Shown in pieces: positions 10,007 to 20,136 of a stretch of 64,000 nt of DNA. The stretch's first letter is position 1, and the number at the start of each line of letters is the position of its first letter. Source of the DNA: Clavaria fumosa (Eukaryota > Basidiomycota > Agaricomycetes > Agaricales > Clavariaceae); NCBI GenBank assembly GCA_951802425.1, contig OX637796.1:3472001-3536000 (forward strand), written 5' to 3'. The translations under genes and the position numbers were made by a program. Under the pieces are notes generated by a model that saw nothing but the letters and a program-made list of their open reading frames with translations, searched no databases and was not told the origin of the DNA.

Positions 10007-10939
10007 TGTAGTAGGTATTATGTGTATTGGCTGCAACTGCTTGATTACAGTCAAGTTCTTCAGGGGGGGTCTGACCCAATGCCTAAAACAGTGAGTGCAA
10101 CCTTGGAGGGTGTGGAGGATGAGTTAAATGAGTTGATAAGACGAGAGTATACGATGTCCAAGGTGTCCGATAGATTCCGATATGAGTCCGATATTGGATC
10201 CGATGTTGAGCAAGAGAGTAGTCGAAGATATGAAGGACTGGCAACAACGAAGGCCAGCGGAACGATGTGTACGACGAAGGATGAGCCTAACGGAGCTCAC
10301 GCAGGATGTGGGCGATGGGAATAAGCTGCTTTTTGTAGAGTCCAATATGTTCTTAAGTACATTTTTGTAATTACAAATGCTCCAGATTGTACCGGATGGT
10401 CCGGAGGTCATGGGGAATGGGGAAAGGTCATAGGTAAGATCATGTGGAGGTCATAGGTCATGGAAGAAACGGCATAGTACGTAGAAATGAAGAGTCCGAA
10501 TTAATCGGTCATCGGGAACGCTGGTAGGAAAGAAGAGAAGGCATAATCGAGTATAGTACATAGTAGATAAAACACTTTTGAGTGTAGAAATGTTTACAAA
10601 TTCAGAGGAACACATGATATGAAATTTACAGCATTAAGGATGAAACAGGGGAGAGTACATGAAACATCGGTCACAAGGAGCGCTAAGCAGAGTAAAGTAA
10701 TGAAATTGGAGTATATGGGTGCCATGGATCACCTGTGTAATGAGGAATTTAATTTAACGAGGGTCCGGTACCGGATAGTTATTGGATGAGTATCGGGCTT
10801 TACGGACGGTCATCGGAGGGCATCGGATGGTGTCGGATGGTGGTCGGTTCACATCGGGTACAAGGCGGATGCGTGCTGAATTCTTCGGATGGTAGATATC
10901 TGTCATGTTTCCGTGCTGGAGCCATATATTATCCTTACA
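10007..10939 (-). repeat. 5' LTR of family B, minus copy
   Basis: In element orientation it begins TGTAAGGATAATAT (complement at 10939) and ends ACTACA (complement from 10007), giving TGTA...TACA termini and a length of 933 bp. A few bases beyond it lies TGGAGCCCACCGCGAGG (complement, ending near 10003), the primer-site candidate. The LTR is full of TCCGAT and ATCCG words. Confidence 0.8.
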
Positions 10940-11480
10940 GCGTCTCCTCCAGGATTGAGTGTTTCATGACCATGGAGTCCCTCACAAGGTTGTGAGTGAC
11001 CAGGGGTCCCAGTTTGTGTCCCGCTTCATGAAGGAGTTCTACTCCATGATCCAGGTAAAGGCAAATCCAAGTACTGCCTTTCATCCGCAGACTGATGGAC
11101 AGACGGAACGGGCGAACCAGGAGATGGAAATCTATCTCCGGGCTTACGTGGACCATCTCCAGGATGACTGGGCTGAATGGTTGTCCACTGCAGAGTTTGC
11201 TCTTAATAATCGTGAGCACTCAGCGACAGGACAGACACCTTTCTTCCTCGATTATGGATGACACCCATGGAATGGGGGGCTCCGGCCACCTTCTGAGGTG
11301 AACCCAGCAGTGGACGAGTGGATGGCTAAGCTCATGGAGTCCCAAAGAGCAGCCAAGGAGGCAATGGAGAAAGTGGTGGCAGTGATGAAGAAGAGCTACA
11401 ATAAGGGGAAACGCCCAAGTCAGGAGTACTCTGAGGGAGATCTGGTCTGGCTGGATACTAGAAACTTGAAGATGGACCGG
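10940..11480 (+). pseudogene. Family A integrase fragment (copy 3) between two B LTRs
   Basis: These 541 bases align without gaps to 6051-6591 of the complete A element, covering the integrase core from just before the second catalytic aspartate to the C-terminal region. By my reading there are 21 differences, of which 20 are transitions at CpG/TpG/CpA positions. One creates a TGA from CGA at 11258-11260. Both ends abut the first base of a family B LTR, in opposite orientations. This is the remnant of an A copy hit by two B insertions or rearranged with them. Confidence 0.95.
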
Positions 11481-12387
11481 TGTAAGGATAATATGTGGTT
11501 TAAACATAGAAACATGACAGATACCGATCATCCGGATATTTCGGGATCCAAAGCAATCGCATCCGATACAATCCGATAACAATCCGACACTGTCCGATAA
11601 CAACCGATACTTATCTGACATCAGACTCTCCAGTCTCCGACTCCCCGTGAAGATCACAGCCCGCAGGTCTCACACACCGCCCACACCTTTCTATTTCATC
11701 ACTCCAGCATGGTCAGCACTCAACATACTCACTATTCCATTCCCATTCCTTTATTTCATATAACATGCTGTAAATTTCATATTGTGATCCCTTTCAACCA
11801 TTCAATCATTTGAACGTTTCAAACCCTTTGCAGTACTTTGCCCATTGTTCCTAATACCCCTTTGCTGTACCAGCCCCACTTTCCTTCAGTTTACAAATGG
11901 TCCGGACATGTGCTACTCATCGGACATTTCATTCCTCTGAGCTACTCAATTCCCTTGTGATATAACTCCTCCATATAACCCTTCACACGACATGGCACTG
12001 TTCCATATGTTTTCTGGACATTTCTGTACATTCCAATTTGCTGTACTTACAGAACTGTACTTAAGCACACTTCAGACTATACGGAAATCCAGCTTTTTGA
12101 ACGCCCACATCGTGCTGTGATTTTTAGCAAGCTCACCTTTCATTGTACCTATTGATCCGCTGGCCTTCGTCATCGCCGGCCCCTCGAACCTTCGATCCAA
12201 ACATCAGACTCTATCGGATCCGATACCGGATACTCCAGACAATGTATATTTTCACTCTCTGAACCTTTTGCACTCAACCTCCACATCCTCCAAGGTTCTG
12301 TCTAGTGTACCTGTTGTGTAATAAGACCCCCTGAAGAACCCGGCCGCGAACATCTATTTGCAGCCAACACCTGTACAGCCTACTACA
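11481..12387 (+). repeat. 5' LTR of family B, forward copy
   Basis: It starts TGTAAGGATAATAT and ends CTACTACA, the same termini as the minus copy. It carries a cluster of ATCCGATA-like words around 11555-11610. It aligns only patchily with the other B LTR, so the two copies were not made from one recent parent. Confidence 0.8.
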
Positions 12388-12391
12388 ATTT

Positions 12392-12409
12392 TGGAGCCCA
12401 CCGCGAGGG
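12392..12409 (+). other. Primer binding site candidate, family B
   Basis: TGGAGCCCACCGCGAGGG lies four bases after the LTR end and is kept in the minus copy, although the LTRs around it have diverged. It would pair with a tRNA ending ...GGTGGGCTCCA. Confidence 0.65.
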
Positions 12410-12776
12410 GGTCGTAACAACGTCTTCACTACAGCCTTCAAGGATTCCCAGAGGCTCCTCCACTTTCCAGCCTCGACGCTCCGAACGTCTGAGAAGTCGA
12501 AACCCGGATCAAATCACAGAACCACTGCACTCTGAACCTCCTGGAGAAGTAATTGAAACTTCCCACTTTCTTCCATCAGACATTCCCAGTATTTCATCCA
12601 TTGTTTACTCCCACACGAGCTTCGCCACCCCGGTTACCTCATTACCACAGATCTTCGAAGAACCACACTCACCGCTCACACCACTACCCCTCGAACTGAA
12701 CACCTTACAATTTCCAACTGATGAACCACAGAATCCTCTCGACGCCGTACAAGAACTCCCTCACACAGCAATACCA

Positions 12777-14774
12777 ATGGCCAACCAACTGAGATATCCG
12801 CTCCGTGGCGCTCACGGGGCCCCCGCCTTTAACGGAGTACCAACCCATCTCAACCGGTATTTCGAGGACATTGATATCATACTCACCAGCATTAATCCAG
12901 ACGTTCCGGAAGCCGATTTAATTCGGTACGCAAAGCACTACCTCGACACAGACACATGTCTCCTCTGGGAGACCCTCACACCAGCCCCGGACCCGGTATG
13001 GACCTGGGAAACCTTCAAAGCGGCTGTCCGACGCCTTTATCCAGGCTCCGATGGCGGTCGTTTGTTTTCTGTCGCCGATTTGGACTGTTTTATATCAGAC
13101 TCGGCCCAAAAAGGGGTTTACACGTGCGCAGAACATGGAGAATATTACCGGGACTTTCTCCGGATCACTTCGCACTTGATCACCTCCCAACGTATGTCCA
13201 CAAATGACAGAAACCGGCTTTACATCCTCGGGTTTGGGGATCATACTAGGCACCGGATTGAGAGCCAGCTTGCGATTATACTACCTAATCACCATCCGGA
13301 GGACCCATACCCGATGAATGAGGTTCACGCCGCAGCCGAATTTCTACTCTCCTCAACGTCCCCGCACTCCGTAACAACCAATCAATTCTCCGGACCTATC
13401 CGCTTCGCATCCGCAACCCCTGAGAGAGAAACAAAACCAGTGATCAAGAAGGAAGAATTTGATATGTCCGCAGCCTTGGCAACATTCGCCTCCACAATGG
13501 CTCGCCTCGAATCAATTTTATCAGCCCAGTCTCTCAAACAGGCAAAATGTTCTGCTCCTCGGACGACGAATTCCCCAGCAGGCCGGACGTGTAATTTCTG
13601 TTCGGAACCAGGTCATTTTGTTAGTGCCTGTCCGAAGGCCCTCGAATACATCAAGTCTGGTAAATGTATACGGAACACCGAAGGCAGAATTTGCCTTCCC
13701 TCCGGATGATACTTGCCAGGCACTATTGTAGGAAACAACTTATCCAAGCGCTTTGACAAGTACTACGCTACTTACCAATCCCAGAACACACAACCGGCGA
13801 CTACCGCGGTATTTGAAGCACAGCCGACCAGATCATTCGTAAATCCCCCGGATACGGAAGTTGATTTGGAAGAAGAAGATGGCGAGAGGATTGCCCTGGA
13901 AAATATGGCTCGCACCTTTGCAAACGAAGTGGCAAAGAAAATAGACAAGAGCAAAAGGAAAGTGCCCGCACCCCGAAATAACGATCCACAGCCATCTAGG
14001 TTACCTCCTCCACCCGCTGTTGTCATTACCTCGCCTCCGGTCACGCGCCCATCGAAGCCGGAAAGAATTGAACGATCCAACATCCAGTATCATTACCAAG
14101 CTCCGATAGAAAATCCGGTAACAGTTCAACAAGTCTTCGATCGCGCACTTGACATTCCAGTCCGTGTGACACCCCATGAATTTCTCGCCATTTCCGGAGA
14201 TGTCCGCAAAAAGATGAAGGATATGGTCACCACCGGCCGCGTCCCGGTCACTGCTTCCGTCGTACAGGACACACTTTACACGAACATTACGGCCCCAGAT
14301 ACCTCCGATCTCGTTGTCGCAGTCGATGCTGCTCCACTCCGCATCGTAGAGGGCATTCTAGATGGCCGGATCGCAGCGGAATGTCTTCTTGACCAGGGTA
14401 GCTCTATTGTAGCAATGAGGCGAGATGTTTGGGAAAAGCTCAGCAATCTGTTGCACTCCGAACAAGTAATCCATATGGAATCATCCCATGGCACCATTGC
14501 TCCGATGCTCAGACTCATCAAAAATTTCCCTTTACAGATCGGTCCGTGCACGTTCCATGTTCAAATGCAAGTGGCAGACACGCTACCCTGCGAGGTTCTT
14601 GTTGGACAACCATTTTTTATGCTAACCGGCTCTCAGACAATTGACCATCCCCACGGAGCCCAGGATCTCATTCTAAACGATCCGAACACAGGAGAACGAA
14701 TCATTGTGCCAACAAAGGAGCGAATCCCAGTCCGCAAAACATCGAATAACAAGACACTGCATCCGGATTTTTGA
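12777..14774 (+). pseudogene. Gag-protease of family B (forward copy), one TGA stop
   Basis: From ATG 12777 the frame runs to TGA 13707-13709 and continues to TGA 14772-14774. The internal stop stands where the minus copy has an arginine codon. The protein has a Gag capsid-like region, a CCHC zinc knuckle (CNFC...H...C) near 13590-13635, and a protease with DQGS at 14391-14402 in place of D(S/T)GS. An in-frame region upstream of the ATG, at least from about 12430, is conserved with the minus copy. The terminal TTTTTGATG overlaps the pol frame. Confidence 0.85.
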
Positions 14775-17700
14775 TGGCTGGAGCCTCGATTATCTGCAAA
14801 TCTACGGACTCACCTCCGGTCGATGCAGACACGGAACCTATACCCAAATATGAGACTCCAGTCATCTTTTCCACTTCCGTTCAAAATTTCTCATTGTCTT
14901 CCCTTGTAAATTTAGCACCTCCTGATCCCATTCCCAGTATCAGTTTCTTGGACATTTCTCTCAATTCCGTTGATTCCCCAGTCGCTATCGAATGTGAACC
15001 GACGCATCCGAATATCGCATACCCTCTGTACAACAATACCTCCGAAATGAATTTCCTGTCTACGGACACCGTTTTGCCAGTTTACCTAGGAAAGAAATAT
15101 AAGAAGGTAGCGAACCGCATCAATCCAATCAAAGCAACAGTACCCGAAGAATTCCGGATTGTCTGACGCCGGCATCCAGACCCCCTAGCCAATATACCGA
15201 CACTTCCAACACACCCACCCGATTTCACCCCCGGTCTCTGATATACTCAAGACCGGAAAGATGCGCATAACGCAAACCCCACCGGATTTTTATGGCCGGA
15301 CGAAGAAAAACTCATTCACTATCTGATTAAAGCCCAGGAGGATGCCTTCGCTTGGACGGAGACCGAGAAAGGATGATTCGACACAAAATACTTCGATCCC
15401 ATTATCATCCCAACAGTCGAACATATCCCTTGGATCTTCAAAAATATACCGATTCCTCCCGGCATCTACGACGAAGTTCTGAAGGTTATCTGGGACAAGA
15501 TAGCAGCCGGAGTCTATGAAGAGTCCAACTCCTCCTATCGGTCCCAGTGGTTTTGCGTGTTAAAGAAGGACGGAAAGTCTCTCCGACTTGTCCATAACCT
15601 CCAGCCATTAAACAAAGTCACCATCGGCGACTCCGCGGTTCCCCCGATAATGGAAGTTTTTGCGGAATCATTTGCTGGACACGGATGCTACGGAACTCTC
15701 GACTTATTCATCTCCTTCGATCAACAATCTCTTGACGAATGGAGTCGAGACCTTACCACGTTCCAAACCCCTCTTGGAGCCAAACGGCTCACTTGCGTCT
15801 CCATGGGATACACCAACGCGATGCAGATTATGCATGGAGACATCACGCATATACTACAAGACGAAATTCCGCACATAACCATCCCATTCGTAGACGATCT
15901 TCCAGACGGCACTTACGAGATGATACAGGAGAATCCGCAAATACGGCAGTTCGTTTGGGAGCATTTGAATAACGTCAACCAGGTGCTCCAACAAGTCAAA
16001 ATAGTTGGAGGAACCTTTAATGGCAAGAAAATGACAATTTGCACCCCGGAAACAATCGTTACCGGACACACATGCACATATGAAGGGCGAGTTCCGGACG
16101 CTTCTAATGTTCAGTGCATTCAAGACTGGCCTCCGTGCGAAACACTTACAGATGTACGATCATTTTTAGGTGTCTGCGGACTGCTCCGGATATTCATCAA
16201 AAACTACACCGTACTTGCCCGACCACTTGTCAGCCTAACTTGTAAGGATGTTCCATTCAGGTTCGAGGAAGAAGAGCAAAACTCGATGGACCGACTTAAA
16301 CACGCAATAGTCAACTCATCCGCCATTCGACCGATCGATTACCACTCTGGACGGCCCGTAATTATGGCTGTCAACTCGTCCAACATCACTGTCGGCTTTG
16401 TGCCATTTCAAATCGGACAAGATGGAATCCGATACCCATCCAGATTCGGCTCGATTACCTGGAACAAACGCAAGGCCCGATACTCTCAAGCAAAAATCGA
16501 ATTATATGGACTCTTCCGCGCACTTCAGTCATACCGGATTTACCTTATCGGCCTTCCGAAATTCACCGTTGAAATGGACACGAAGTTCATTAAGGGTATG
16601 CTAAACAATCCAGACGTTCAACCAAACGCTGCCATGAATCGATGGATTGCCGGTATGCTACTCTTTGATTTCGACCTTGTTCATATTCCCGCAGATAAAC
16701 ACACCAGAGCTGACGGACTATCATGCCGACGTGCCGCAGATGGTGAAGAATACACCGAGTCCGAAGATCACGAAGACTGGATCGATCGGAGCTACGTATT
16801 CGCCATGGAACACATGAATCGAGCACTGGACGCTTCCTACCCATCCGAGACGCCACTTGCCGGCATCGCCCACTCTCGCTTCAAAGTTTACACAGGATCG
16901 ATGCTACTCAATTCGACGGTACCATCCAATGATTCACCGGCTCCGAATGAATCCTCCACCATCCTTATACTGCGATCAGACACAGCCAAGAAAAGAGAAG
17001 ACCAGATCCGCAAAATCGAATCTTTCCTTCGAAACCCGATCCGTCCTTCCGGCATCGACGCAAACCAGTTCCGACGATTAGTCTGCTCTGCATCCCAGTT
17101 TTTCATTCTAAATGACAAGCTATGGCGTCGCCGACCTAACGGATGCCACCAGGTAGTGCCCCCGGACCACAAATGGCTCCCAATTATCACAGAGGCACAC
17201 GATTCACTCGGCCACAAAGGCATTTACATTATCCAGACACATATTCTAAATCGGTTCTGGTGGCCGGTGTTGGATCAAGACGTAAAATGGTTTGTCCGAA
17301 CTTGTCACCAATGCCAGACTCAGCAAATCCGGAAGATTTTTATTCCACCGACGGTCGCCACACCGGCCGGTCTTTTCCGTCGAGCGCACATTGACACCAT
17401 GTTCCTACCCAGAGCCCACGGTTTCCAACTTCTTGTCCATGCCCGATGTTCATTATCCGCGTATCCAGAAGCAAGACCGCTACGAAACGAGACTGCCCAA
17501 CTTCTCGGAACCTTCATATTTGAAGATATACTGTGCCGATGGGGAGCAGTAGAAGAGATCATTACGGATAACAGCACCCCATTTATCAAGGCCCTCAACT
17601 TCCTCAAGATACGGTACGGAATCTGTCACATCCGTATCTCCGGATATAATTCCTGCGCTAACGGCGTCATTGAATGTGCCCACCGGTCGGTCCGCAAGTC

Positions 17701-18475
17701 GTTAATCAAAGCAGCAGACAGAGATGAATCGAAATGGCCGGACATCTTACCCTCGGTCATTTGGGCAGAACAAACCACAATCCAATGATCCACCAGTCAC
17801 TCTCTGTTTTACATTGCACACAGCATCGAACCGCTTTTCCCTTTCGACATATCCGAAGCAACATATCTAATTCCGACCGCCGATGCCCCGATGACCACTC
17901 CGGAACTGATAGCCCTTCATGCCCGCCAACTGCAAAAATGAGAAAAAGATCTAGCAACAATTGCCGATAAAGTGCTCACTGCCCGCAAACAATCTGTCAA
18001 GCAATTTATCGACGCACACTGCAAGTCTATTATTGACTACGACTTCCAACCCGGATCGTTGGTACTGATCCGCAACTCGGCCGTAGAAATGGAATTAAAC
18101 CGGAAGACAAAACCGCGATTCTTCAGACCGATGATCGTCATCCGCCGAACTCAATACGGTGCATATATTCTCTCGGAACTCGACGGGGCCGTCTCCAAAA
18201 TCCACTACGCAGCTTTCCGCATCATTCCCTACTATCTGTGGTCGCAAACATCGATTCCGGTCACTGCTATCACTGACCAAATGACAGAGATAAACGAGGA
18301 TGTCCCTCACAATCAAACACACGAGACATCACATAACTCTATCGACACCGAAGATGAGGAAAGCCAGGCGGCTGATCTATCCGATGAATCCGACAATGAG
18401 GCCACCGATACCGACACTCCGGAAACTCATTCGCAACGCTCCGGAGCAACCCGGAACCTTCGGCCTCGCCATTAA
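14771..18475 (+). pseudogene. Pol of family B (RT-RNase H-integrase), five TGA stops
   Basis: A single frame of about 1,234 codons runs from the stop/start overlap at 14771 to 18475 without any frameshift. TGA codons at 15164, 15239, 15374, 17786 and 17939 interrupt it. The RT core begins near 15380 with the IPWIFKNIPIPPG-type motif and has FVDD at 15887-15898. An RNase H region follows, then integrase with a zinc region (H...H...CHQC, about 17200-17320) and catalytic aspartates near 17390 and 17569. The end is a GPY/F-like region and an acidic tail, with no chromodomain. Each stop fits a CGA arginine changed to TGA. Confidence 0.9.
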
Positions 18476-18533
18476 GCATTTTGTTTCCATCCAATCCTTC
18501 ACTCCTCCATAATTTACATTGATTTCAACGACC

Positions 18534-18554
18534 AAAAAAAAAAAAAAAAAAAAA
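18534..18554 (+). repeat. A21 tract at the end of family B homology
   Basis: A run of 21 adenines follows the pol stop by 58 bases. It may mark where the 3' part of the element was lost, or be a simple repeat. No LINE-like ORF precedes it. Confidence 0.6.
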
Positions 18555-18702
18555 TTGAGAAATTTCGGACAACTCCAAACTTTATATCCGACGTTCTTCA
18601 CTTTATACCTCAGTCTCACACTTCTCACCTATTTTTCCACTCAGTAACGAAACATAAAATTAAAACAAAAACAAAGAAAATTTTTGTGTATTTAGCAGAT
18701 GA

Positions 18703-19230
18703 CTAGCCGAGAAGGAGCATCCGGAGAAGCTCCGCCCCAGCCCTCACCTGATCCGCCCCCCTCTCCATCATCTGGAGCGCTCTCTCCAGCACCTCCTTTC
18801 CGGACACACCTGGCGCCGTCTCCCACTCCTTTCCCTTCCAGCTAGGACCCGCCTCTGCCTTCCTCCTCTTCGCTGACGGCTCCTCCACCAGCTCCATGCT
18901 GTCATCCTCAATTTCATCCTCCTCCTCCTCCTCCTCCGGCATCGTCTCCTCGTGAACCGGTACCCGCGTTGCACCTCACCTTGGCCTTTTGCTCACGGTC
19001 GCTTCCGCCACCTTCGGACCTACACCGCTACGTTAGCCGATACAGATCCGGTACTCTCTTGACTTACCTCCAGCACCAGACACCACGACCTTCTCCGATT
19101 TCACTCCTGAAACACACCTTTCAAATTGGTTCATCAAGAAATAAAAAGAACACCACTTACCTCGTACAGCCGACAGACTACATGACACCTTGTAGGTCTG
19201 GCACCACCGGCACGCTACCCCCTCCACTCC
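18703..19230 (-). CDS. Hypothetical multi-exon ORF cluster with Cys motif and acidic/coiled tail
   Basis: Reading leftwards, one exon-like block ends at a clear GTAAGT donor (exon low edge 19161) and contains a C-x2-C-x6-C pattern. A 39-bp block (19106-19068) is flanked by AG and GTAAGT, and a further block lies at 19019-18980. The last block (18942-18703) encodes a run of glutamates, a KRRK basic patch and a helical C-terminus ending at TAG 18705-18703. The 5' end is not resolved, and joining the last two blocks needs an unlikely short intron, so it may be a decayed copy of a repetitive Agaricomycete gene family. No function can be assigned. Confidence 0.35.
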
Positions 19231-19639
19231 GTAACACGCCCGCCGCTTCCAGGCGCACTCCTCACAAACCGGATCGTGTTCCTACTCATCAGATCAGATA
19301 TCTAAAACCCTCACACATTCTAATAGACCGCTCCTCCTCCCTCGCCCCTGCTCTGCTGCCCTCCGCCTCGCCATCTCCACCCACACCGGAGTCGCTGTCA
19401 TCTGCCTGCCCACCCAAGCCTCCAACGTGAGGGGCTCCTCGACCGTCTGCTCGCCTTCCCTGGCCACCGCACTCACTGCCGCCACCTCGATAACACCAAC
19501 GGGCGTCACCCCATCGGTTCCCCACACGGTCCGATGACCGTCCCGATCCTCCGCCGCTGCCACTCGCACCTGCCACAGACTGCACACAAGGAGCCATCAT
19601 CAGATCACAGTCAATATTGAGTCTTCTCACTCAAATTTT

Positions 19640-20136
19640 GGATGTGCACCTGCACACTGTCTTTGTGATCATTTTTCAGGTCTTATTACTGTATTTCATC
19701 AAGAATTACACTCAGGAAAGTGTATGCAAGATTCAACTACCCCAAGCTTTATTTTTCTTTGTTTTCACACCCATAAGTTCTGCAAACCACTGTAATTAAT
19801 GGGGATGAAATTTACCAATAGACATTGGCAAAGCCAAGTTCCTCAATGGCAATCAGAAGAAACGGATGGCTCAGGTCTTCCCAATACAGGCAACATCTCC
19901 CAGACTGCAATGCACCTCTCAAAGGCATCTTTCATTCAAGAGATATCTGCATGAATACACGAAGCTAAGCCTATCCAAGACTTCTTTAACATACGCAACA
20001 AATCAGTGTTGCATCAATGGCCAAATAATCTGAAAACCATGTATAGGAAGGACCCGAGGAAACGAACTGCTGACAGTCCTGCCCTGCCGAAGGGTTTAAG
20101 TATGGCACAGTGGAGTAAACCAAATAATAAATAGAC
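19640..20136. other. Intergenic, nothing recognised
   Basis: An AT-richer spacer between the transposon cluster and the chitin synthase 3' end. I see no coding frame with similarity, no RNA gene and no element termini. Confidence 0.5.

Larger units (their letters stand above)
7301..10939 (-). mobile_element. Family B LTR retrotransposon, minus-strand copy, 3'-truncated
   Basis: Reading leftwards there is a 933-bp LTR (10939-10007), a primer-site candidate, an open Gag, a protease and the start of the pol frame. The copy ends at 7301 inside the pol leader, so RT, RNase H, integrase and the 3' LTR are missing. It is a different subfamily from the forward B copy: the LTRs align only in patches and the Gag proteins differ at many residues. 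The truncation joins it to the cut 3' LTR of family A. Confidence 0.9.
11481..18533 (+). mobile_element. Family B LTR retrotransposon, forward copy without 3' LTR
   Basis: A 907-bp LTR (11481-12387) is followed by a primer-site candidate at 12392, Gag-protease to 14774, and pol in the -1 frame to 18475. No second TGTAAGGATAATAT LTR start is found downstream. Recognisable sequence fades after 18476 and an A-tract follows at 18534, so the right end is uncertain. The coding region is full length but holds six internal TGA codons. Both frames lack a chromodomain. Confidence 0.88.

Noticed and set aside
7301..18475. TGA codons of family B as evidence of a variant genetic code
   Set aside because: Host genes here stop at TGA (for example chitin synthase, Wss1 and CCT7), so TGA is a normal stop in this genome; CpG decay is the simpler explanation.
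18534..18554. Poly-A tail of a LINE or processed retrogene
   Set aside because: The sequence before it is the end of an LTR-element pol plus 58 bp, with no LINE ORF and no recognisable target duplication.
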